From contig NW_020954569.1 in the NCBI RefSeq assembly GCF_900497805.2, forward strand, positions 19,242,412 through 19,306,411: 64,000 nucleotides of DNA, given 5' to 3'. Positions 57,360 through 64,000 of this stretch are shown one piece after another. Positions within the stretch are counted from its first letter, which is position 1; every line of letters begins with the position of its first letter. The notes beneath the pieces were generated by a model. The model saw nothing but the letters and a program-made list of their open reading frames with translations. It had not been told where the DNA came from and did no database searches. Source of the DNA: Vombatus ursinus. Taxonomy: Eukaryota; Chordata; Mammalia; Diprotodontia; Vombatidae. The translations under genes and the position numbers were made by a program.

Positions 57360-57830
57360 AGAGAGTAAACAGAAGGATTTAGGAAATGAGGGCCTGCAAC
57401 AGTATTATGACAGTGTCAGAAGAAAGAAGGGGGTATATATGAGAAATATTATGAAGGTACAATTGAGAAGATTTGGCAAGTGGCTGAATATGGACAAAGA
57501 GTGTGATCAATAGAGGATAACACCTGGGTTACAAGTCTGGGTGACTGGGAAGATGGTGGTACCCTCAAAAGTAATAAGGGAGAAAACAATAGAGGGGGAT
57601 TTGTCAAGAAGGTAATGAGTACAGTTTTGACATGCTGAGTTTAAGATGTCTACAAGGCATCCAGTTCTGAATGTCTAATAGGAAGTTTGACATGTGAAAC
57701 TGGAAGTCAAGAAGGAGGGCTGGACAGATATGTTCTAAAGTCATCAGAATATGTATGATAATTGAATCCATAGTAGCTGATAAGATCATAAAGTAAAATT
57801 ACACATAATGAAAAGAAAATAGAGGCCAGG
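57360..57830 (-). mobile_element. L2/CR1-clade LINE fragment (minus)
   Basis: Antisense L2-like text: GAGGGCCTGCAACAGTATTATGACAGTGTCAG, CTGGGTTACAAGTCTGGGTGACTGGGAAGATGGTGGTACC, TTTTGACATGCTGAGTTTAAGATG then TCTACAAGGCATCCAG, AAAGTCATCAGAATATG. It is one of the best preserved L2-like pieces here. Confidence 0.78.
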
Positions 57831-59400
57831 GCAGATATTTAGGGAATATCCTTCATTAACAGATACCACCTGTATGAAAATCCTAAAAAAGGACATTGAA
57901 TATGGATCAGACTGATGGGAATAATGAGTCAAAATATGCTATTTATATTTTTATTCATTTATTTTTCAATAAGTGCAGCTGATATTTTTGGTGATTTTGC
58001 TCTTTAAAAATATATCTCATTTTGATGTGGAAAAATAATCTTGATATAGTTATTTCCATAAGAAACAGGAAAAATGATCCATTCTACTGCTATATTACTT
58101 AGCGTGATTACTTATAATTCTGTATGAGTAGATAGAGAGGCATGAGAGGGAAAATACACTTCATATTTGACAGTTAATTTTTTTATTTAGCAAATATTTC
58201 ATAGTAAAGATTTCATACTTCTGGAGGTAAATTATTGATACAGAATACCTATGATAATTTGATATTGATTTATAGATAGGAGTGTCAGATAAATGTTGAT
58301 GGATGTAAAAATGAAATTCAGATAACTCATTGTTCTATGATAATTTGGCATATATCTCATTTCCTATGTTGCCAAGAAAATACTGCAGCCTGACAGAAAT
58401 GAACAGAAACTTAAAAAACATCAAGAGTGGCAAGTGATTTATACATGGCACACAATTATCAAGGACAATGTAATTTCATGTTGCCTAACATCTTTGACAT
58501 AAGCCTTGACTCAAAATGTAATACAAAGCTAAATAATCTAGTTACTAGAAAAAAAAAGGTAGGAAGATGAATGCAAAAGAAGAACAAATATTCTGATAAG
58601 ATTTGAAAGCTAATGGACATTTGATAGATATTTTATTGGTTGTAGATTTATGTTGCATCTTCTAAGCATTAGCTTCTTCCCATTTTCCCAAATTCTTTCT
58701 GTGAATTTATACCCTTAAGTTCAGAATTTTTAAGTTATATTTGAAAACTTATTTCTCCTTCATATCTTATCAGTCACCATAATTCATATGATCAGTGGCA
58801 TCATTCCAATCATATCTTTCTCTTTGTTTACATAGTCTTTACTCAATATCAATACTTACTATCTTATCCTTTCTCTGTGGCAAATATCCTAACTCTTCTT
58901 CCTAATACCAGTTTCACACTGTGCAAGTCCATCTTGGAATCAAATAGCAGCATAATTTCATTTATTTTTACTTCTTGGTATTTTTCTCAAATGCTTTTTC
59001 AGCATTCCTTTCTATAGCAAAATAAAATGTTTATTTCTATCTAATAAAATATAAATGTTTCAGATTAACATTCAAGGTCTGGTTATTTAATATCAAAACT
59101 CATCTCTCAATATTTCTTAAGGGAAATTATTTGGTAGATTAAAAAATGATTTTTGAATGGGTCTTCTCTTTAAAGTTGAGTAGCCATAAGGAAGGTCACT
59201 GAGTATATAGGATATTTACATATTGGTAATCCACATCCAATCAATTTAAAAAAAACCTTTTATGTAGGCTTTTGGTACTATTAACAATGATATAATTTTA
59301 AAATATTTTTCTGATGAATTTAAAAGATTTTATTGAGCTAGAAAATTCTCTGATAATTCCTGCATTTAATAGATCCCATTACCTCAACATTCTATCTCTC
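57831..59400. other. unassigned AT-rich sequence
   Basis: About 1.6 kb with no family or exon recognised. A faint (ATTT)n run occurs near 57945-57965. Confidence 0.5.
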
Positions 59401-59535
59401 CTTCTTCTTGTTCTTCTTGTTCTTGCTCTTCTTGTTCTTCTTGCTCTTGTTTTTGTTCTTTTTCTGCTTCTTCTCCTCCTACTACTCCTCTTTCTTCTCC
59501 TCTTTTTCTCTGTCCCTCTCTCTCCTCTTTCTTTG
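59401..59535. repeat. pyrimidine-rich CTT/TTCTTG tract
   Basis: A 135-base strand-asymmetric tract of CTT, GTTCTT and CTCCT units, nearly all pyrimidine on the plus strand. The Leu-rich plus frame (59314-59559) and Glu/Gln-rich minus frame (59384-59584) are products of the repeat. Confidence 0.92.
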
Positions 59536-59634
59536 TCCCCAAATGCTCATAATATATGAAAAATAAACTATTTAGAAGATACACAAACTATTAACAACTA
59601 TATGCACTAATACCATGTATCTCTAAGAATAAAA

Positions 59635-60265
59635 CAAGTAAAAAATCAAAATAACTTCTATCACTTTGTACCTAGAAAAATTGCAAAAATGAAATTAGTT
59701 AATATTAAAGGGGATTGGGGAACATAGGGTACATTAATATACTCTTAGTCAAAATGTGAACTGGTACAACTATTGTGAAATGTATTTTTTTTAACTTTGC
59801 AAAACAAAATGGAAGATGAGAGGAGTAAAATGCCCAAATATTCATACCCTTTGGTTTACATATGTCACTGCTAGGCATATATCCATAGTTGTTCAGAACT
59901 CTTAATGTCCCATATGTGCCAAAATATTAACAACAGTTTTCATTTGGCAAAGAATTAAAAACAAATAGATCTCCTTTGATTGTGAAATTGATAAACAAAT
60001 TGTAGTAGTCATATAATGGAATATACTGTGCTATATTAAATGATTAATATAAATAAGTTAGGAAAGCATAGAAAGACCTATGAACTTATGTTAAAATAAA
60101 TGGAACCAGAGTCTGCATATCTATGACAATGTAAACAAATATAAAATCAGAGAAAATATCTGGCAAAGTTATATAAAATGTTCTATCAATGCAAACAAAA
60201 AGAACATTGAAACAAATTTGAGTTATGTGTAATTGTAATAACCAAGTTTGGTTCAAGAGAAATTT
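59635..60265 (+). mobile_element. old L1 fragment, ORF2 3' end and 3' UTR
   Basis: A worn L1 C-terminal end: ATAGGGTACATTAATA, TGAACTGGTACAACTATTGTGAAATG, TTCATACCCTTTGGTTTACATATGTCACTGCTAGGC, TTTGGCAAAGAATTAAAAAC, TCATATAATGGAATATACTGTGCTATA, AAAGACCTATGAACTTATG. Confidence 0.78.
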
Positions 60266-61524
60266 GAAAAAAAAAACTCCTCTTTAGTGCAGAGGAAGAC
60301 TACATATGTGTCTAAAACTTTATACATAGTTAGATATAGCAGATGTATCATTGGGTTGATTTTCATGAGCTCCTTTTTCCCCTTTCCTTTAATATCTCTG
60401 TTATGAGTGATTGATTACTGAGTAGAAAGCTGGAAGGATAATTCAGAAATGCATGTAAAAAACAAAAGTCATTAATAGTATAAACATTAAGTTTATCAAG
60501 GGTAATAGTTTTGCCTACTTTTTTTCTATGTTCTCTTTCTAAATTATTTTAGTACTTTTGCACACAGTAGAACTCAACATGTTCTTGATTAATGAATCAA
60601 ATAATCAATAAAATAGATCTGTATAATATCATAAAATATCTAATTCAGGAGAAGTCTCTGAAGCCAACTAGACCAACCAGCACCTGAGAATAAATTCCCT
60701 CAATAAACATTTTTGACAAGTGGTCAAGTTTAAAGTACTAAAGAAACTTCTATGTCCTGAACAGCCTTTTCATAAACCTATAGGAAGTTTTCCTTGCACC
60801 AAAATGAAACTTGACTCATGGCAAGTTTCACACATGGCTCTTAGTTCTGTAGAGCTGAGTAAATCATGTCTAATCCTTCTTCCATTGGACAACCTTTCAC
60901 ATATGTGAAGACATTCATCAAATCAAATTCATGCTAAGTATTTAAATAATATTTAATCCATGACTAGCATCCCTAGTTTCAGCCAATGTTGTTTTTTTTT
61001 TAATTTTGGGGAAGTATGATATAATTTCTAGTTACTTCCTTGGCAAGGATGCTTCCCTTCTCATTACATTTCAGCTGTCAGTGTTTCTCCTAAAAGATAG
61101 AGTTCCAGTTTGAAGGCAATATTTTAGACAAAATATGATCAGAATAGAGTAGGAATGGGGCCATAACTTCTCTCCTTCTGAAAATTGTATTGTTAATAAT
61201 AAATACTCAATTGTAGTGATTAATTTCTTTGGTTTTCATTTTTTATTTTTTTTTTGCTTTTGTGTCACATTATAATACATTTGGACTCTTTCTGTCATTT
61301 GAGAAGGATAAATCACAGGAAAGGAGAATGGAAATCAAAATTCAGTCATACAACTATTAGATATTGCTTGTCAACAAGATTTGGAGACAATTTTTCATAT
61401 AATACTTATTGAAGTCCAATTTTCATAATTTCCTTTGCTTATGCAATGTATAATCCTCAGTCATAAAATGGGTTTCATTTATTTTCACACCACTTTTATT
61501 ATTTTAACTAGCTTGGGAGGCCAT
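60266..61524. other. unassigned AT-rich sequence
   Basis: About 1.26 kb with no recognisable repeat or exon. The frame at 60720-60908 (+) has no family resemblance. Confidence 0.5.
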
Positions 61525-61765
61525 GTGTTATAGTGAACAGAATGTAGATTTTGGAGTAAGAAAAAAACATGGCTTGAAATCCCACCTCTGATATTTAACC
61601 TCTCCAAGCCTCCATTTCCTCTTATGTGAAATAGGATTAAAAATATCTTTACTACCCAAGACAGATTACATGTGGCTCAAGTCAGATAATGTATGTAAAG
61701 TGCTTTGCAGAGGTTAAAACACTATATAAATGTCAGTGCATCCTCTTCTTTTTGATGAAACCATT
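61525..61765 (+). mobile_element. MIR SINE (plus)
   Basis: Nearly complete order: CATGTGTTATAGTGAACAGAATG, GATTTTGGAGTAAG, GGCTTGAAATCCCACCTCTGATATTTAACCTCTCCAAGCC, TGTGAAATAGGATTAAAAATATC, TGTATGTAAAGTGCTTTGCAGAGG, TATATAAATGTCAG. Confidence 0.85.
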
Positions 61766-61784
61766 CACATAAAAATATGAATCA

Positions 61785-62660
61785 GTTATTGGTTAATAAA
61801 TTTAATCAATTAGTCAAAAACTATATATTAAGTGCTTGAAATGCTCTTACAAGGTGGTAGGTATTAAAAAAAACAAAGGCAAAAATAAAATGATCTCTAA
61901 CCACAAGGAATTTTGTTCTTGTTTTTAAAATAACATGCACATGAATGAGTATATGCAGAGTACACAAAATAAATAAAAGGTAAATTTATTGAGAGAAGCC
62001 ATTAGTATTTGGAGGGATCAATAAAGTTTTCATGTAGAAGATATCCTTTAAGCAGAGTTTTTTTAAGGAAACATAGTATTATTTTAAGAGTTGGAGTTGA
62101 AGTGCCAGTGTGTTCCAGACATGGGGGAAAATCAGTATTAATGTGAAAGACAAGAGATGACCTATCATTGATGAGGAACAGCACAAAGTTCAGCTTGACT
62201 AAACCATATCATTCAGGAAAGAGAGTAACATAATAATCTGTTTAGAAAGGTAGTTTAGGCATAGCTTAGTGGAGCAGTGGATAGATTTCTAGGCCTGGAG
62301 TCAGGAAGGCTCATCTTCCTGAGTTCAAATCTGGCCTGATACTTCCTAGCTGTGTGATCCTAGGCCAGTCATTTAACCCTGTTTGTCTCAGTTTCCTCAT
62401 CTGTAAACTTAAATGGAGAAGGAAATTTCAAACCACTCCAGTATCTTTGCAAAAAACAAGAAAATAGAAAAAAAGAAGAAAATCAAATAGTGTCACTTAG
62501 AGTTGGACATGACTGAAACAACTGAACAACACAATAAAATGTTTGAGGAGTTGAACTAGGGTGGTGGTAGATAAAGGAGTTTCAAGGAATTAAGAAAGAA
62601 GACTGTTGATATGATTGACTATAGGGTTAAGACGGTATAAGGGGAAGGAAAACAGAATAG
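61785..62660 (-). mobile_element. L2/CR1-clade LINE remnant (minus), with SINE insertion
   Basis: Antisense L2-like text: TATATATTAAGTGCTTG, ACCACAAGGAATTTTGTTC, GTGTTCCAGACATGGGGG, GATGAGGAACAGCACAAAG up to about 62254. After the SINE it resumes with TTGAACTAGGGTGGTGG. The segment up to 62660 is weaker. Confidence 0.6.
62255..62538 (+). mobile_element. MAR1-like long SINE inside L2
   Basis: Head TAGGCATAGCTTAGTGGAGCAG, CTGGAGTCAGGAAGG, GAGTTCAAATCTGGCCTG, CTTCCTAGCTGTGTGATCC, then CAGTTTCCTCATCTGTAAAC, AAACCACTCCAGTATCTTTGC, an A-rich insertion, GAGTTGGACATGACTGAAACA and CTGAACAACAC. The tail is interrupted by an A/G-rich stretch at about 62450-62490, where CCCAAATGGGG is expected. Confidence 0.92.
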
Positions 62661-62675
62661 TTTGAGTTTGATTAG

Positions 62676-63430
62676 GTTGCTGTCCTTTGTTTTTGAAGAG
62701 TATGAAAGTGACATAACTATGTTGGAGTCAAAAGTATAGTGCATCCAACTATAGCTGATTAGACCAATATGAGCTCAGAATGCTTTGCCACAGGTCTAAC
62801 ACAAAATCTTTAGAGTGAGGATATCACTAAATTTTTGCATCTCATATTTCTTTTGAACTACTGCAATTGTTTGCTCATAGTGCACAGTGTCTTTGATGCA
62901 GGAATGCCATGCAAAGTGGCCACGTGCCAGTGTCTCCTATGTCTCACTATCAATTCCAAAGTTCTTCAAAGAGATCTTGAGAGTGTCCTTGTATCACTTC
63001 TTCTCACCTCCATGTGTGAGTTCTTGTCTAGTGTGAGTTCTCTGTAAAACAGTCTTTTAGGCAAACCTATGTTTGACATTCAAACAAGGTGGCCAGCCCA
63101 TTGGAATTGTCCTCTCTACAGTAGAAATTGAATGCTTGGCAGTTCAGCTTGAGAAAGGACCTCAGTGTCTGGTACCTTATCTTGCCAGGTGATCTTCAGA
63201 ATCTTTTTAAGACAATTCAAATGAAAGTGATTCAATTCAGTTTCCTAGCATGGCACTGGTATACTGTCCAGGTAACACAGACATTCAACAAGAAGGCCAG
63301 CACAATGGATCTGTAGAATTTCAGTTTGGTAAGCAATCTAAAACATCTTCTCTCCCACACTTTCCTTTGAAGACTTCCAAACACTGAGTTAACTGTATTG
63401 AAAGAATAATGAAGCATCAAAGTTCTCTAT
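62676..63430 (-). mobile_element. RTE-like LINE fragment, RT C-terminal part (minus)
   Basis: The minus frame at 63232-63420 shows FGSLQRKVWERR, LTKLKFYRSIVLAFLLNVC and WTVYQCHARKLN. These are typical of the region after the RT domain in RTE-type LINEs, where relatives read about KLKVYRAVVLxSLLYxCETWTVY. The Glu expected before Thr-Trp is Val here. The rest is out of frame. The 3' end near 62676 coincides with that of the copy at 35025. Confidence 0.75.
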
Positions 63431-64000
63431 GCTTCACTATATGGGTGAAAAATAGGTGTAGGAGGAATATGAGAAGTGAAAAATCAGGGGACAGAAGTTG
63501 AGATTTAAAGAGTTCAATTTTATAGATTGGATCCTTTATTGAGCCACACTTATAGACTACTGCTATAGTAATTGTTTTTAATGTCAGGAACTTAAGACTG
63601 TCAAGAAAGTATATGAAAGATAAAAAGATAGAAGGATTTCTTTTTTGTTTTTGTTGTTATTTCTGTGATATTGTTTTGCTCATTCTCTTTTTTAGTTCCA
63701 AAAGGAAAAAGAAAAAAAAAGTTTCCAAAAGGAAAAAAAATGCTAAATAATAAATGAACAATTAAGTAAGGGAGTTCATTAGGCAAAATGTTTTGTTGAA
63801 TTTGTTATGCTTAGGCTAGCTACTGTTTTTAGGACTGCTTCTCAGGAAAAAAGAAAACAGCCAAGTGAGAGAGTTTTCTCCTGACCTCTTATTTCCCTTT
63901 TCAGTGTTCCCTTTGCTCACTGTGTCCTGATTCTGTTCCTTGTTTGTACAGGTACATGACCCATATTAGCCTTTACAGTCATAAAGTTCTCTGCTCTGGG
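63431..64000. other. unassigned sequence to the window end
   Basis: No recognisable repeat or exon. An A/G-rich run lies at about 63700-63740. The 61-residue minus frame at 63601-63786 is low complexity. Confidence 0.5.

Overview
The window looks like AT-rich marsupial nuclear DNA from an intergenic desert or a very long intron. I find no host protein-coding exon, rRNA, tRNA or other functional RNA gene, and no bacterial-type feature. The lineage call rests on the retroposons. There are many copies of a tRNA-derived SINE whose head starts GGGGCAGCTAGGTGG and contains GAGTTCAAAT, in two forms. The short form ends CCCCAATTGCCTCA plus poly-A (WSINE1-like). The long form carries an RTE-type tail ending GAACAACAA (MAR1-like). 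Young marsupial-type L1 and HAL1 (half-L1) copies are also present. The short SINE form is mainly known to me from Australian marsupials (Australidelphia), so that group is my best inference; the species cannot be named. Layout: 1-9 kb is mostly unassigned sequence with microsatellites, one long SINE and faint L1, L2 and MIR remains. At 9-13 kb lie a short SINE with clear target-site duplications (TSDs), L2 and MIR pieces, a nearly perfect 114-bp inverted repeat (10041-10154 and 11656-11769) and the 3' part of a HAL1. At 13-18 kb are MIR, L1-tail, SINE, L2 and CR1/L3 fragments. A 4-kb L1 fills 17.8-21.85 kb and carries a SINE inserted later. At 22-26 kb are old MIR, L2 and L1 remains. The stretch 26.5-36.7 kb is a dense nest: L1(-), L1 tail(-), HAL1(-), L1(+), HAL1(+), an internally deleted L1(+), then an L2(-) interrupted by an RTE-like LINE and an L1 tail. 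At 37-42.5 kb are MIR and L2 remains and a 666-bp solo retroviral LTR sitting in a MIR. At 42.5-45 kb are old L1/HAL1 remains with three SINEs. The stretch 46.1-47.5 kb is free of recognisable repeats and is the best candidate for conserved noncoding DNA. At 51.6-54.9 kb is an L1 with its 5' UTR preserved but its middle replaced by a second LTR fragment. At 55-64 kb are old HAL1, L2, L1, MIR and RTE-like remains, and a second L2/SINE/RTE-like cluster at the end. No gene network can be described. What can be read is insertion history: MIR, L2 and CR1 are oldest, old L1/HAL1 and RTE-like pieces come next, and the younger L1, HAL1, LTR and SINE copies are the most recent. I saw no convincing new biological system. 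The items most worth checking are the inverted repeat, an unidentified 140-bp repeat present twice, the GATA microsatellite built into HAL1, the retroposon mosaics and the repeat-free block. All family names come from recognising consensus-like stretches by eye; no database search was run.
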